The notes below the pieces were generated by a model. It had not been told where the DNA came from. It saw only the letters and a program-made list of their open reading frames with translations, and made no database searches. Shown here piece by piece: positions 40,656 to 49,597 of a stretch of 64,000 nucleotides of DNA. The stretch's first letter is position 1; each line of letters opens with the position of its first letter. Both the position numbers and the translations under genes were made by a program. The stretch lies in contig NZ_CP095376.1 in the NCBI RefSeq assembly GCF_023008405.1, positions 9,652,501 to 9,716,500 of the forward strand, in the 5' to 3' direction. This DNA is from Amycolatopsis sp. FBCC-B4732. Lineage in GTDB: Bacteria > Actinomycetota > Actinomycetes > Mycobacteriales > Pseudonocardiaceae.

Positions 40656-42128
40656 ATGCCCCCCGAAAGCGTTGCGAAGCGGCACGAGACCCGCAACGGC
40701 ATCGAATTCGCCGTCGCCGACCTCGCCGCCGCCGAGTTCGGCCGCAAGGAGATCCGCCTCGCCGAGCACGAGATGCCCGGACTGATGGCGCTGCGCCGCG
40801 AATACGCGGAGGTCTACCCGCTGCGCGGGGCGCGCGTGTCGGGCTCGCTGCACATGACCGTGCAGACCGCGGTGCTGATCGAGACGCTGGTGGCGCTGGG
40901 CGCGGAGGTGCGCTGGGCCTCCTGCAACATCTTCTCGACGCAGGACCACGCGGCCGCCGCGATCGTCGTCGGCCCGCACGGCACGCCCGAGGAGCCCAAG
41001 GGCGTCCCGGTCTTCGCGTGGAAGGGCGAGTCGCTCGAGGAGTACTGGTGGTGCACCGAGCGCATGCTCACCTGGGACGGCGAGGGTCCCAACATGATCC
41101 TCGACGACGGCGGTGACGCCACGATGCTCGTCCACAAGGGCACCGAGTTCGAGAAGTCCGGCGTCGTCCCGACCCCGGACGAGAACACCTCGGACGAGTT
41201 CCGCGTGTTCCTCGAGCTGCTGCGCGCGTCGGTCGCGGCCGACACGGGCAAGTGGACGAAGATCGGCGAGGGCATCCGCGGCGTCACCGAGGAGACCACC
41301 ACCGGCGTCCTGCGGCTCTACCAGCTCGCGGCGGCCGGTGAGCTGCTGTTCCCGGCGATCAACGTCAACGACGCCGTGACGAAGTCGAAGTTCGACAACC
41401 GCTACGGCATCCGCCACTCGCTGATCGACGGCATCAACCGCGGCACCGACGTCCTGATCGGCGGCAAGGTCGCGGTCGTGTGCGGCTACGGCGACGTCGG
41501 CAAGGGCGCGGCGGAGTCCCTCCGCGGCCAGGGCGCCCGCGTGGTCGTCACCGAGATCGACCCGATCTGCGCCCTGCAGGCGGCGATGGACGGCTACCAG
41601 GTCCGCACGCTGGAGAACGCGCTGCCCGAGGCCGACATCGTCATCACGACGACCGGCAACAAGGACGTCGTGCTGGTCGAGCACATGGCGAAGATGAAGC
41701 ACCAGGCGATCCTGGGCAACATCGGCCACTTCGACAACGAGCTCGACATGGCGGGCCTGCAGCGGTACCCGGGCATCCGCCGGATCAACATCAAGCCCCA
41801 GGTCGACGAGTGGATCTTCCCGAACGGCAACACGATCATCGTGCTGTCCGAGGGCCGGCTGCTGAACCTGGGCAACGCCACCGGGCACCCGTCGTTCGTG
41901 ATGTCGAACAGCTTCTCCAACCAGGTGATCGCGCAGATCGAGCTGTTCACCAAGCACGAGGAGTACGACAACGAGGTGTTCCGCCTCCCGAAGAAGCTCG
42001 ACGAGAAGGTCGCGAAGATCCACCTCGACGCGCTGGGCGGTGAGCTGACGAAGCTCACGAAGGAGCAGGCCGAGTACATCGACGTGGACGTCGAGGGCCC
42101 GTTCAAGCCGGAGCACTACCGGTACTGA
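40656..42128 (+). CDS. sahH: Adenosylhomocysteinase
   Basis: NAD-dependent enzyme of 490 residues that hydrolyses S-adenosylhomocysteine to adenosine and homocysteine, sustaining methylation. The substrate domain has [17 protein letters not shown] and [13 protein letters not shown]; the NAD-binding Rossmann motif is GYGDVGKG; the C-terminus ends FKPEHYRY, whose Lys/Tyr reach the partner subunit in the tetramer. The long-form insertion [18 protein letters not shown] is typical of actinobacterial and eukaryal forms. ATG 40656 follows GGAGGA. A terminator follows. No recognisable SAH riboswitch is seen in the 86-base leader. It corresponds to M. tuberculosis Rv3248c. Confidence 0.97.
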   Translation: MPPESVAKRHETRNGIEFAVADLAAAEFGRKEIRLAEHEMPGLMALRREYAEVYPLRGARVSGSLHMTVQTAVLIETLVALGAEVRWASCNIFSTQDHAAAAIVVGPHGTPEEPKGVPVFAWKGESLEEYWWCTERMLTWDGEGPNMILDDGGDATMLVHKGTEFEKSGVVPTPDENTSDEFRVFLELLRASVAADTGKWTKIGEGIRGVTEETTTGVLRLYQLAAAGELLFPAINVNDAVTKSKFDNRYGIRHSLIDGINRGTDVLIGGKVAVVCGYGDVGKGAAESLRGQGARVVVTEIDPICALQAAMDGYQVRTLENALPEADIVITTTGNKDVVLVEHMAKMKHQAILGNIGHFDNELDMAGLQRYPGIRRINIKPQVDEWIFPNGNTIIVLSEGRLLNLGNATGHPSFVMSNSFSNQVIAQIELFTKHEEYDNEVFRLPKKLDEKVAKIHLDALGGELTKLTKEQAEYIDVDVEGPFKPEHYRY

Positions 42129-42151
42129 GGTTTCCGCGTTTTGGCTGGTGA

Positions 42152-42184
42152 GGGCCGCCCCGAAAGTGTTCGGGGCGGCCCTTT
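42152..42184 (+). terminator. sahH terminator
   Basis: A perfect 13-bp stem (GGGCCGCCCCGAA with TTCGGGGCGGCCC) with a four-base loop is followed by TTT at 42182-42184. Confidence 0.9.
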
Positions 42185-42238
42185 GTCTTGCGTTGTGAAC
42201 AGTGATAGCTCGAATGGGCGACGCGCTATCATGGTGAG

Positions 42239-42526
42239 GTGAAGCAGTTGATCACGAGGATCGACGACGAGCTGCACACCCGGTTGAAGGCGAAAGCCGA
42301 AGCTGAGGGGCGCAGCATGAACGAACTGGTCACCGAGCTGCTGCGAGGTGCGGTCGCCAAGACCGAGACGCGCGCCGAATGGAAGCAGCGCCTGGTTGCC
42401 GAAGGCAAGCTGATCACCTTCGAACCCGAAGGTGAGCCGCCGGGCCACGACGAACTGGAGGAACTCTCGCGCGGCTGGGGTACTGCCGTCAGCGAAGCGC
42501 TCGACTGGACCAGGGGTGAACAGTGA
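42239..42526 (+). CDS. Ribbon-helix-helix antitoxin (VapB/FitA-like)
   Basis: A 95-residue antitoxin. The first 40 residues form a ribbon-helix-helix DNA-binding domain (KQLITRIDDELHTRLKAKA, then GRSMNELVTELLRGAV). The acidic, Trp-containing C-terminal half (PGHDELEELSRGWGTAVSE) would wrap the toxin. GTG 42239 lies seven bases after TATCAT, suggesting a leaderless transcript. The stop overlaps the toxin start by four bases. It is expected to repress its own promoter with the toxin. It forms part of an accessory insertion between sahH and tmk. Confidence 0.88.
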   Translation: MKQLITRIDDELHTRLKAKAEAEGRSMNELVTELLRGAVAKTETRAEWKQRLVAEGKLITFEPEGEPPGHDELEELSRGWGTAVSEALDWTRGEQ

Positions 42527-42963
42527 CCGTGTTCTACGCCGACACGAGCGCCGTGGTCGGGGCCTATCTCACCGACGAGCCCGATCATGCCGAGCTGCGG
42601 AAACTGCTGATCGACGGTGACCACCGCGTGCTGACCAGCGAGCTGACCCGGCTGGAGTTCGCCAGCGCGATCACCGCGGCCAAGCGGACCGGGCGAATCC
42701 CGGACGCCCGTCGCTTCCTCGACCAGTTCGACGAGGACGCCCGGACTGTGTTGGGGATCATCCCGTTGGAGCCTCCGCGCATCTTCGCCGCGGCGCGGCG
42801 ACTGGTCACCGAGAACTACCCGGTGCGCACGCTCGACGCGATCCACATCGCGGTCGCGATGCACGACACCGCCGAGCTCACCGGCGGCGAGCCGGTCACC
42901 TTCGTCACCCGGGCCGAGCGTCAAGCCGACGCCGCGAAGGCCAACGGATTCGAGGTGCTGTGA
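42523..42963 (+). CDS. PIN-domain toxin (VapC-like)
   Basis: A 146-residue PIN ribonuclease. Acidic residues expected to bind Mg2+ are visible: Asp7 (YADTSA), Glu45 (LTRLEFASA) and Asp105 (RTLDAIHIA); the fourth position near FVTRAERQ has an Arg/Glu in place of the usual Asp. It is co-translated with the antitoxin through GTGA, and its own stop overlaps the next gene by four bases. Such toxins cleave tRNA or rRNA when freed from antitoxin; the target is unknown. Confidence 0.9.
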   Translation: MTVFYADTSAVVGAYLTDEPDHAELRKLLIDGDHRVLTSELTRLEFASAITAAKRTGRIPDARRFLDQFDEDARTVLGIIPLEPPRIFAAARRLVTENYPVRTLDAIHIAVAMHDTAELTGGEPVTFVTRAERQADAAKANGFEVL

Positions 42964-43301
42964 GCGTCGAACTCTTCGCCGGGATCGCCGTCCGCGACTA
43001 CCCCGCCGCGCTCGCCTGGTACGAGCGCCTCTTCGGCTCCCCGCCGACGTTCGTCGTGCACGAGACCGAGGCACTCTGGCAGGTCACGGACCACGGCTCG
43101 GTCTACGTCGTGCTCCGGCCCGAGCGCGCCGGTCTCGCCATGCACACCCTCTTCGTCGAGGACCTGGACGAGCGCGTCGCCGGGATTTCCGCGCGGGGCA
43201 TCGAGCCCGCGGACCGCGAGACCTACGACAACGGTGTGCGCAAGATCATCTACCGCGACCCGGAGGGAAACGAGCTCGGCATCGGCGGCGGACCCGCGTA
43301 G
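42960..43301 (+). CDS. VOC-family (glyoxalase/bleomycin-resistance fold) protein
   Basis: A 113-residue vicinal oxygen chelate protein: one pair of beta-alpha-beta-beta-beta modules. Hallmarks are [22 protein letters not shown] at the N-terminus and [16 protein letters not shown] at the C-terminus, where the terminal Glu is a typical metal ligand. The GTG start overlaps the PIN toxin stop (GTGA), so it is translationally coupled to the toxin-antitoxin pair. This is unusual company for a VOC protein. Activity (isomerase, dioxygenase or drug binding) is not readable. Confidence 0.88.
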   Translation: MSVELFAGIAVRDYPAALAWYERLFGSPPTFVVHETEALWQVTDHGSVYVVLRPERAGLAMHTLFVEDLDERVAGISARGIEPADRETYDNGVRKIIYRDPEGNELGIGGGPA

Positions 43302-43360
43302 TCCGGGCGACGCAACGGGGCTGGTGCCCGGCAAGGGAAACCGGTGGCGCCAGGCTGAGG

Positions 43361-43699
43361 GTGTTCACGCTGTCCCACGACGGCCCCTTCCGGGTCGGCG
43401 TCTACGAAATCCACGAAGACGGCCTGGTTCCCCTGGCGCGGCGTCCGAAGCGGACCAACGACGATGAGGGCATCGGCACCGCCGCCCAGCGGGCGCTCCA
43501 GCACGCGGTTACCGAGCGGGCGACCGAAATCGAAGCAGCCCGCAAACGCCGTGCCGCCGCCGAAGGCGCTCGCCGTCGTGTGCTCGCCAAAGCGAAGTCG
43601 CGCGCCAGGCACCGCGGCCGCTGGCGTCGCTTTCACGTGAAAGCGACGCTCAGTTCCACTCCACCGCGACGCCGGCCAGCCCCGGGCCCGCGTCGTTGA
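43361..43699 (+). CDS. Hypothetical basic protein (doubtful)
   Basis: A possible 112-residue protein starting at GTG 43361 with a weak ribosome-binding site. The first half looks protein-like ([35 protein letters not shown]) and may form a small domain, followed by a long basic helix ([20 protein letters not shown]). The final 25 residues run through a palindromic hairpin and over the end of the minus-strand XRE gene, so the natural stop is suspicious; either the gene or its C-terminus may be spurious. No family recognised. Confidence 0.4.
   Translation: MFTLSHDGPFRVGVYEIHEDGLVPLARRPKRTNDDEGIGTAAQRALQHAVTERATEIEAARKRRAAAEGARRRVLAKAKSRARHRGRWRRFHVKATLSSTPPRRRPAPGPRR
43624..43649. terminator. 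26-bp perfect palindrome after the XRE gene
   Basis: GCGTCGCTTTCAC followed by its exact complement GTGAAAGCGACGC, centred on CACGTG. It abuts the stop codon of the minus-strand XRE regulator and probably terminates it. A protein-binding role is also possible, since a perfect palindrome has no loop. Confidence 0.6.
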
Positions 43700-44648
43700 A
43701 GAACGCGCTGCTCACCCCGCCCATGTCGCACGCCAGTTCCTCCGCCACCACCGGCAGGGCGTCGTCGCGCGCCCGCACCTGGCGCGTGCACCGCGCCGGC
43801 AGCGCGTTGCGGTCGAAGCGCAGCTGCACCAGGTAACTCGCGCACCGGTCCCGCAGCATCCGGTAGTACCCCGGCGACGCCGAACCGGAATCGTCGCGGA
43901 CCTCGAAGCAGAACACGTGAATGTCGCCCTCGGCGAGCTTGCGGTCGAACAGCAACTCGGTCGCCATCGTGTCCGCGTCCGGGTTGCGGCGCATGCGGCC
44001 CACCCGGCAGCCCTCGTCGGTGATCAGCTCGACGTCGTCGATGCGGCAGCCCGGGTCGCCGTTGTACACCGTCAGGTAGCGGTCCGGGCCGTGGCGGCGG
44101 GCGCGGGTCACCAGCCGCGTGCGCAGGCTTACCTGGCGGTGTTCCGCGTCGAACGTGATCGTGTCGTGGACCGACAGCAGTTCGAGGTCGGCGTTGTAGT
44201 GGTTCGACGACGGGTACGCGCCCAGCTCGGCGAGCAGGTCCTCCACGATCGAGCCCATGTCGCCGGACCGCAGGTCGTGGAACGACGCCGCCGGTTGGTG
44301 GCCGCGGCGGACCAGGCGCGGCCCGATCAGCACCACCAAGGCGTCCGCGGGCAGCTGCAGGACCGATTCGAGGGCCCGGACCGCCGGCAGCGCCTTCGGC
44401 ACCTCGGGCTGGCGGAGCCCGCGTTGCCAGTAGCTCAACGTGGACTGTCCGATTTGGACCCCGCGCAGCGCGAGGTGCGCGCGCAGCCGCGCGAGCGAGA
44501 GGCCGCGGTAAGCGATCGCCAGTCTCAAGGCGTGGTGGAACTCGCCCGTGCGGAGCGCTTCGGTCAGCTCTTTGGGCAGCTCGGCTACCGATGCCCGGGT
44601 CGTGCGGGCGCCATCGATGATCAGTGGGAGGTTCCCGTCTTGTGCCAC
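43650..44648 (-). CDS. XRE-family transcriptional regulator
   Basis: A 332-residue actinobacterial regulator. The N-terminal helix-turn-helix (about 25-90) reads [41 protein letters not shown] larger C-terminal sensor-like domain (about 110-332) follows, beta-rich, with cysteines near [23 protein letters not shown] 44648 has an AAGGGACG Shine-Dalgarno; the longer frame to 44693 runs into the inverted repeat of the promoter. It diverges from a secreted papain-like protein gene. An inverted repeat CGTGAAC-N10-GTTCACG lies 37-60 bases upstream, a likely autoregulatory operator. Confidence 0.88.
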   Translation of the reverse strand: MAQDGNLPLIIDGARTTRASVAELPKELTEALRTGEFHHALRLAIAYRGLSLARLRAHLALRGVQIGQSTLSYWQRGLRQPEVPKALPAVRALESVLQLPADALVVLIGPRLVRRGHQPAASFHDLRSGDMGSIVEDLLAELGAYPSSNHYNADLELLSVHDTITFDAEHRQVSLRTRLVTRARRHGPDRYLTVYNGDPGCRIDDVELITDEGCRVGRMRRNPDADTMATELLFDRKLAEGDIHVFCFEVRDDSGSASPGYYRMLRDRCASYLVQLRFDRNALPARCTRQVRARDDALPVVAEELACDMGGVSSAFFNDAGPGLAGVAVEWN

Positions 44649-44684
44649 CGCTCGTCCCTTCACCCGACCAGTGTGTGCGCTGGG

Positions 44685-44708
44685 CGTGAACACCGCGGAA
44701 CGTTCACG
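44685..44708. promoter_or_regulatory. Inverted repeat upstream of XRE regulator
   Basis: CGTGAAC (44685-44691) and GTTCACG (44702-44708), a perfect seven-base inverted repeat with ten-base spacer, in the 247-base divergent region. It is a candidate operator for the XRE regulator, acting on itself and possibly on the secreted-protein genes. Confidence 0.5.
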
Positions 44709-44895
44709 TTAGCAGCGTAGAGTGCCCCGGCCGACCCCCGTTCAGGGTGGTTGGCCACGTAATGGTGACTGTTCCGCGTTCCGGCTGTCCCCCGGAACGG
44801 TCCGTTCCTCCGGATGGCGTTCTTGCTCCGGGTGACCACGTTGTTCACCGTTGTGACCACCGCTGGTTCGCCCACGTTCGAGCAGGAGGCCGTCC

Positions 44896-45471
44896 GTGCT
44901 GGTGAAGTCGAGGCAGGTGCAAGCCGCACTGGCTCTGAGCCTGATGATGTGCCTGGTCGCCCCGGTCACCGCCGGAGCCGCGCCAGGAGTGCCTTCGACC
45001 TACCGCAACCAGATCGTGATGCAGGTGCAGCAGAAGAGCCAGTGGTGCTGGGCCGGCGCGGGCAGCACCATCGCCGCCTTCCACGGTGCCGCCGTCGGGC
45101 AGCCGGAGTTCTGCCGGCTCGCGCACGGCGAGACCGGCCGAAACTGCGCCAACCTCCCCGGCACGCTCGCCGACCCGCAGCGCGCCTTCGCCCGGCTCGG
45201 GTTCACCTCCCCGGGCCGCTACCTCGACCGGCCCATCACCTACGCGGCGATCCGGGCGCAGACCGCGGCCGACCGGCCGGTGGAGACCAGGGTCGGCTTC
45301 CGCTCGGGCGGCGGGCACTCGCACGTCGTCTACGGCTACGACACCCGCGGCGACTGGGTGTTCTGGGGCGATCCGGGCCCCGCCAAGCGCTACAACTGGT
45401 CGACCTACGGGTTCTACCGGCACAATCCGTCGTTCTCCTGGACGCACACGCTCACCGGGATCGCCCGATGA
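44896..45471 (+). CDS. Secreted papain-like (C39-type) cysteine peptidase
   Basis: A 191-residue exported protein. The signal peptide (about 1-28) ends near VTAGAA. The catalytic Cys51 sits in QQKSQWCWAGAGST, the active-site helix of papain-like C39 peptidases; the histidine is His141 or His143 in GGGHSHVVYGYD, and the third residue probably Asp159 in FWGDPGP. Three further cysteines could form disulfides. GTG 44896 follows AGGAGG six bases upstream. The stop overlaps the next gene (ATGA). With no ABC transporter nearby it is unlikely to be a bacteriocin leader peptidase; it may process or cross-link extracellular proteins. Confidence 0.85.
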   Translation: MLVKSRQVQAALALSLMMCLVAPVTAGAAPGVPSTYRNQIVMQVQQKSQWCWAGAGSTIAAFHGAAVGQPEFCRLAHGETGRNCANLPGTLADPQRAFARLGFTSPGRYLDRPITYAAIRAQTAADRPVETRVGFRSGGGHSHVVYGYDTRGDWVFWGDPGPAKRYNWSTYGFYRHNPSFSWTHTLTGIAR

Positions 45472-46223
45472 GCAGGCGAGTGGTGGTCCTCGCCGTGCTG
45501 ACCGGCGCGGCGCTGCTGATGACGGCACCGGTGTCAGGCGCGGCCCAGGCCGCCGGCATCAGCAGCGCCGACGCCGTGGCCGCGCAGTCCGCGGCCGCGA
45601 ACCTCCAGGACACGCTGGTCCGGTTCTTCGCACAGGCCCCGGACGCGCGGGGGCCGGTCACGGTGAAGATCGCGCCGGACGCCTACCCCGTCTACGAGCT
45701 GTCGCCGGGCTTCGTCGCGGGCGAGCCGGGCGCGGCGCCCGGTGACTTCGCCTACTTCGCCGTTCCCGCCCAGGCGTCGGACGGCCGGACCGCGACGCTC
45801 TGGTCGGTGCGCGGCGACGACGGCGCCTGGCAGGTGGGCAACATCGCTTCGGGCGACGTCGAAGGCGCGTACGCCCGGCAGTTGCCCGCGGGAGCCCAGC
45901 TCCTGCACGAGCCCCAGGTCGACGCCTGGTACGCGGTGCGGGACGGCCGCCTCACGCCCCTCGCGGGCGGGACCGCGGTCACCGTCGCCGACTACCAGCG
46001 GACCGTCGGCGCGCGCTACGCCGACAAGCTGCCCGGCTCGGCCTACGCCCGCGACGGCGAGGCCGGCGGCTACGACGCCACGTCCCAGGTGATGCCCCGC
46101 GGCGACGGCGGCCCGGCGGCGCCGAGCCACGACACCGGCTGGGTACCGCTGCTGATCCTCGTCGGCGTGCTCGCGGTGAGCGGCGCCGGTTACGTGTTCC
46201 ACCTGCGGCGGCACACCGCATAG
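45468..46223 (+). CDS. Membrane-anchored extracellular partner of the C39-like peptidase
   Basis: A 251-residue protein with an N-terminal signal (RRVVVLAVLTGAALLMTAPV) and a single C-terminal transmembrane helix (WVPLLILVGVLAVSGAGYVF) followed by HLRRHTA, so the bulk faces outside. It has no LPxTG motif. The extracellular part is unrecognised, with motifs such as GAWQVGNIASGDVEGAYARQ and QLLHEPQVDAWYAVRDGRL. ATG 45468 overlaps the peptidase stop by four bases. Tight coupling suggests it is the peptidase's partner, inhibitor or substrate. A hairpin terminator follows. Confidence 0.78.
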   Translation: MSRRVVVLAVLTGAALLMTAPVSGAAQAAGISSADAVAAQSAAANLQDTLVRFFAQAPDARGPVTVKIAPDAYPVYELSPGFVAGEPGAAPGDFAYFAVPAQASDGRTATLWSVRGDDGAWQVGNIASGDVEGAYARQLPAGAQLLHEPQVDAWYAVRDGRLTPLAGGTAVTVADYQRTVGARYADKLPGSAYARDGEAGGYDATSQVMPRGDGGPAAPSHDTGWVPLLILVGVLAVSGAGYVFHLRRHTA

Positions 46224-46228
46224 ACGAA

Positions 46229-46272
46229 CCGGCGGGCTCGGCGTCGATCCCCTTCCACCGAGCCCGCCGGTC
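46229..46272 (+). terminator. Terminator of the secreted peptidase pair
   Basis: A perfect 14-bp stem (ACCGGCGGGCTCGG with CCGAGCCCGCCGGT) with a 16-base loop lies six bases after the stop and ends before the tmk start. Confidence 0.75.
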
Positions 46273-46294
46273 CACCAACGCTACTGTTGCGGCC

Positions 46295-46939
46295 GTGGGT
46301 CGATTGGTGGTCATCGAAGGGCTCGACGGCGCGGGCAAGCGCACGTTGACCGACGGGCTGACGGCGGCGCTGGGCGCCCAGGGTGCGAGCGTCGCGTCGC
46401 TGGCGTTCCCGCGCTACGGCAAGAGCGTGCACGCCGACCTCGTCAAGGAGGCGCTGCACCGCGGGCACGGCGACCTCGCCGACTCGGTGTACGGCATGGC
46501 CGTGCTCTACGCGCTGGACCGCAGCGGCGCCGCGGACGACATCCGCGCGCTGCGGGACACCCACGACGTCGTCCTGCTCGACCGGTACGTCGCTTCGAAC
46601 GCCGCGTACGCGGCCGCGCGGCTGCGCCAGGACGCGACCGGCGACGTCGTGCGGTGGGTGTGGGAGCTGGAAGTCGACCGCTTCGGCTTGCCCCGCCCGG
46701 ACGCGCACCTGCTGCTGCGGGTCGCGCCCGCGGTGGCGGCCGAGCGCGCCGAACGCCGCGCCGCGGCGGAGACCGACCGCGAGCGCGACGCCTTCGAAAC
46801 CGACGACGGCCTGCAGCAGCGCTGCGCCGCCGTGTACGACGAGCTGGCCGCGTCGGGCTGGCTCGCGCCTTGGCACGTCCTGGACGGCGTCGCGGGTGTC
46901 GACCACGAAACGCTCGCGACGACGGTGCTAGGTCAGTAG
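46295..46939 (+). CDS. tmk: Thymidylate kinase
   Basis: dTMP kinase of 214 residues supplying dTDP for DNA synthesis. P-loop GLDGAGKRT, the [10 protein letters not shown] segment (the DR(Y/F) motif) and the LID region [18 protein letters not shown] are visible. GTG 46295. M. tuberculosis has the same order sahH-tmk-mtrA (Rv3248c-Rv3246c), but here extra genes separate all three. It overlaps the convergent FAD oxidase gene by 12 bases. Confidence 0.94.
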   Translation: MGRLVVIEGLDGAGKRTLTDGLTAALGAQGASVASLAFPRYGKSVHADLVKEALHRGHGDLADSVYGMAVLYALDRSGAADDIRALRDTHDVVLLDRYVASNAAYAAARLRQDATGDVVRWVWELEVDRFGLPRPDAHLLLRVAPAVAAERAERRAAAETDRERDAFETDDGLQQRCAAVYDELAASGWLAPWHVLDGVAGVDHETLATTVLGQ

Positions 46940-48058
46940 CCGCGCCGGGTCGAACCGCTCGATCGGGTACGGGGTGGTGCCGTCGACGACCAGGTCCGCG
47001 AGGACCTCGCCGACCACCGGCGCGAACTTGAAGCCGTGGCCGGAAAAGCCGCAGGCGAGCACGACCCGTTCCTCGGAAGGGTGCGGTGCCAGCACGAAGC
47101 TTTCGTCGGCGGTGTCGGTGTACATGCACGTCGCCGCGCGGAGGAACGCGCCGGGCAGCGTCGGCAGGTGCCGCTTCACCGCCGTCGCGATCCGGTGGAC
47201 CTCGTCGCCGGTCACCGCGCGCTCGATGCCCTCCGGCGTGCACACGCTGCCCCCGCTGTGGAACGCGACCTTGACGCCGTCCGCGGGCGCGTTGTGCGCC
47301 GGGAAACCGTAGAACGTGTAGTCCTCGCCTTCCCAGATGTACACCGGGTGCCGCTGGAACGGCTCGACCCCGCCCGAAGGCGCGAACCAGTACTGCACCT
47401 GCCGCCGGACCGTGAATTCGACGCCGAAGTCACGCAGCAGTTCGCCGGCCCACGCGCCGGGGCACAGCACCAGCCGGCCCGCCGTGTAGTAGTTGTGCGA
47501 CGTCCCGACGCGCACCCCGCCGGCCGGCGTGCTCCAGGTGAAGACCTTCTCCTCGTGGTGCAGTTCGGCACCGCTGCGCGCGGCGAGCTGAAGGTGCGCC
47601 GCGACGCTGCCCTCAGGCGACACGAGCCCGGCGCCCGGCTCGTACAACGCGACTTCGTCCGGCGACGGCGCCATGGTCGGGAACCGCTGCCGGACTTCTC
47701 GCGCGTCCAGGAGTTCGTGCGGGATACCGAAGGCCGCCGCCGAGGCCAGGCTGCCGGTGATCGTCCGCGAGGCCGCCGTGCCGACCATGACGCCGCCGCA
47801 GCGGGTGAACAGCCGCCGTCCGCTGTCGCGTTCGAGGCCGTCCCACAGTTCGTGCGCGCGCAGCAGAAGCGGTACGTACTCCGGCCCCTCGAGGTACGCC
47901 TGGCGCGTGATGCGCGAACCGCCGTGACTCGACCCGCGGTTGTGCACCGGCGCGAACTGGTCGATGCCGAGCACCCGCTGCCCGCGTTGCGCCAGCCGGT
48001 ACGCGGCCGCGCTGCCCATGCCGCCGAGCCCGACGACGATGACGTCGTAGTGCGTCAT
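46928..48058 (-). CDS. FAD-dependent amine oxidase, sarcosine/N-methyltryptophan oxidase family
   Basis: Flavoprotein of 376 residues of the MSOX/MTOX (SolA) type, oxidising secondary N-methyl amines with release of formaldehyde and peroxide. The dinucleotide-binding motif is [13 protein letters not shown] at the N-terminus. [15 protein letters not shown] binds the flavin, [13 protein letters not shown] carries the Cys that forms covalent 8-alpha-cysteinyl FAD in this family, and [12 protein letters not shown] the substrate carboxylate-binding Lys region. ATG 48058 has GGAGGG upstream. It lies between tmk and mtrA, in an insertion relative to mycobacterial order. Confidence 0.92.
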   Translation of the reverse strand: MTHYDVIVVGLGGMGSAAAYRLAQRGQRVLGIDQFAPVHNRGSSHGGSRITRQAYLEGPEYVPLLLRAHELWDGLERDSGRRLFTRCGGVMVGTAASRTITGSLASAAAFGIPHELLDAREVRQRFPTMAPSPDEVALYEPGAGLVSPEGSVAAHLQLAARSGAELHHEEKVFTWSTPAGGVRVGTSHNYYTAGRLVLCPGAWAGELLRDFGVEFTVRRQVQYWFAPSGGVEPFQRHPVYIWEGEDYTFYGFPAHNAPADGVKVAFHSGGSVCTPEGIERAVTGDEVHRIATAVKRHLPTLPGAFLRAATCMYTDTADESFVLAPHPSEERVVLACGFSGHGFKFAPVVGEVLADLVVDGTTPYPIERFDPARLLT

Positions 48059-48114
48059 GGCACCCTCCGAAGTTGCGCCCTCGGCAACAACGTGCGTGGT
48101 GCGCGACGCGCTTG

Positions 48115-48564
48115 TCAAGCGCGGGCGAACTCCATGACCCAGTTGGACTCCCAGGTCCGGCCGCCGTCGGTGGAGAACGCCTGCTCCCACCGCGGCGAGC
48201 CCGTCGTCGTGCCCGTCCACGCGTAGTGCACCTTGATCGGCGTCCCCTCGTAGGTGTCGTCGCCGTAGAAGTCGCCGCGGCCGTCCTTGAACGCGCCGGT
48301 GACCGGCGGCTGCAGCAAGCCGTCGCGGCTGCTGGCCCAGTACAGCGACCACTCTTCGCGCTCGACGTCGAAGAGCCGGAGGGTGCAGCCGTGGGAACCG
48401 AGGGTGGGGAAGGTGATCTCGTCCACGTTGCCGCGGCCTTCGAAGAGGGACCAGCAAGTCGACGTGCCGGGGAACTCGGTCCAGTCGTCGCTGCCGGCGA
48501 GGAGCGTCCCGAGCCGTCGGTTCGTGACGGTCCAGGAGCCGATGAAGAAGTCGAAGTCGTTCAT
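48115..48564 (-). CDS. DUF1579-like small protein
   Basis: A 149-residue protein beginning [18 protein letters not shown], the opening typical of the DUF1579/lipocalin-like group; alternating beta strands with many Trp/Gly ([38 protein letters not shown]) suggest a beta barrel. ATG 48564 is chosen for that opening; a longer frame to 48618 would place a Cys-rich start in the inverted repeat. It diverges from the WYL regulator, across a perfect inverted repeat, and is probably its target. Ligand unknown. Confidence 0.8.
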   Translation of the reverse strand: MNDFDFFIGSWTVTNRRLGTLLAGSDDWTEFPGTSTCWSLFEGRGNVDEITFPTLGSHGCTLRLFDVEREEWSLYWASSRDGLLQPPVTGAFKDGRGDFYGDDTYEGTPIKVHYAWTGTTTGSPRWEQAFSTDGGRTWESNWVMEFARA

Positions 48565-48584
48565 GAGGACGAGCTTGGGGCCGC

Positions 48585-48609
48585 ACCACTGACACCTTTT
48601 GTCAGTGGT
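48585..48609. promoter_or_regulatory. Inverted repeat operator of WYL regulator
   Basis: ACCACTGACA (48585-48594) and TGTCAGTGGT (48600-48609), a perfect ten-base inverted repeat with five-base spacer, midway between the divergent DUF1579-like gene and the WYL regulator. Very likely the binding site of that regulator. Confidence 0.68.
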
Positions 48610-48628
48610 CGCCGGCAAACTCCGGCGG

Positions 48629-49597
48629 GTGCGCGCGAGCCGGCTGGTGTCCCTGGTGTTGCTGCTGCAGAACCGCGGGCGGCTGAGCGCCGCGCGGCTG
48701 GCGGCGGAGCTCGGCGTGACCGCGCGGACGGTGTACCGCGACGTCGAAGCGCTCGCCGCCGCGGGCGTCCCGATCTACGCCGAAGGCGGTCCGAACGGCG
48801 GCTACCAGCTGGTGGACGGCTACCGGACGCGGCTGACCGGGCTGACCGAAGGGGAAGCGGGTTCGCTGTTCCTCACCGGCTTGCCGCAGCCGGCCGCCGA
48901 ACTGGGCCTGGGCGCGCAGGTGGCAGCCGCCGAGCTGAAGCTGATGGCGGCGCTGCCGACGCCGTACCGGGACGCGTCGCTGCGCATCCGGGAACGCTTC
49001 CACCTCGACGCGCCGGGCTGGTACCGCGAAGCCGACCCGGTGCCGCGGCTGCTCGCCGCGGCGGAAGCGCTGTGGCAGGACCGGGTCGTCGAGGTCCGGT
49101 ACCGCCGTTGGTCGCCGTCGCCCGGCGTCGTGACGCGGCGGCTGCACCCGCTCGGCCTCGTCCTGAAGGCCGGCGTCTGGTACCTCGTCGCCGGGCCGGA
49201 GCCGCGGACCTACCGCGTCTCGAACGTCGAAGACCTGCGGCCGCTCGACGAACACTTCGTGCGGCCGGCTGGTTTCGGGCTCGCGAACTTCTGGCGCGCG
49301 CACGTGGAGCGGTACGAGGAAAGCGAAATCGACGAGACCGCCGTCGTCCGGCTCACGCCGGCCGGGATCGCGGCCCTGCCGGACGTCCTCGGCCCGAAGG
49401 CCGCCCGGCTCGTCTCGCGCACGCTCGAACCCGAGGACGCCGAAGGCTGGCGCCGCGCCCGCGTACCACTGGAAAGCGTCGCGCACGCGGCCACCGGGCT
49501 GCTGCGGCTCGGCGCGGACGCGCAGGTGCTCGCGCCGCCGGAACTGGTGGCGCACATGGGAAAGACCGTCGCGGCGTTGGCCCGGCTGTACGCCTAG
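48629..49597 (+). CDS. Helix-turn-helix/WYL-domain regulator (YafY family)
   Basis: A 322-residue regulator. N-terminal winged helix: VRASRLVSLVLLLQNRGRLS then LGVTARTVYRDVEALAAAG. The WYL domain begins near residue 150 (VVEVRYRRWSP, then LHPLGLVLKAGVWYLVA), and a C-terminal WCX extension ends MGKTVAALARLYA. GTG 48629 is preferred because homologues start with RASRLV; TTG 48599 and GTG 48605 lie inside the operator. WYL domains sense nucleic acid or small ligands. The stop overlaps the convergent IclR gene by four bases. Confidence 0.88.
   Translation: MRASRLVSLVLLLQNRGRLSAARLAAELGVTARTVYRDVEALAAAGVPIYAEGGPNGGYQLVDGYRTRLTGLTEGEAGSLFLTGLPQPAAELGLGAQVAAAELKLMAALPTPYRDASLRIRERFHLDAPGWYREADPVPRLLAAAEALWQDRVVEVRYRRWSPSPGVVTRRLHPLGLVLKAGVWYLVAGPEPRTYRVSNVEDLRPLDEHFVRPAGFGLANFWRAHVERYEESEIDETAVVRLTPAGIAALPDVLGPKAARLVSRTLEPEDAEGWRRARVPLESVAHAATGLLRLGADAQVLAPPELVAHMGKTVAALARLYA

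Noticed and set aside
42239..42963. Integrated mobile element around the VapBC-like genes
   Set aside because: No integrase, transposase, attachment-site duplication or tRNA boundary is visible.
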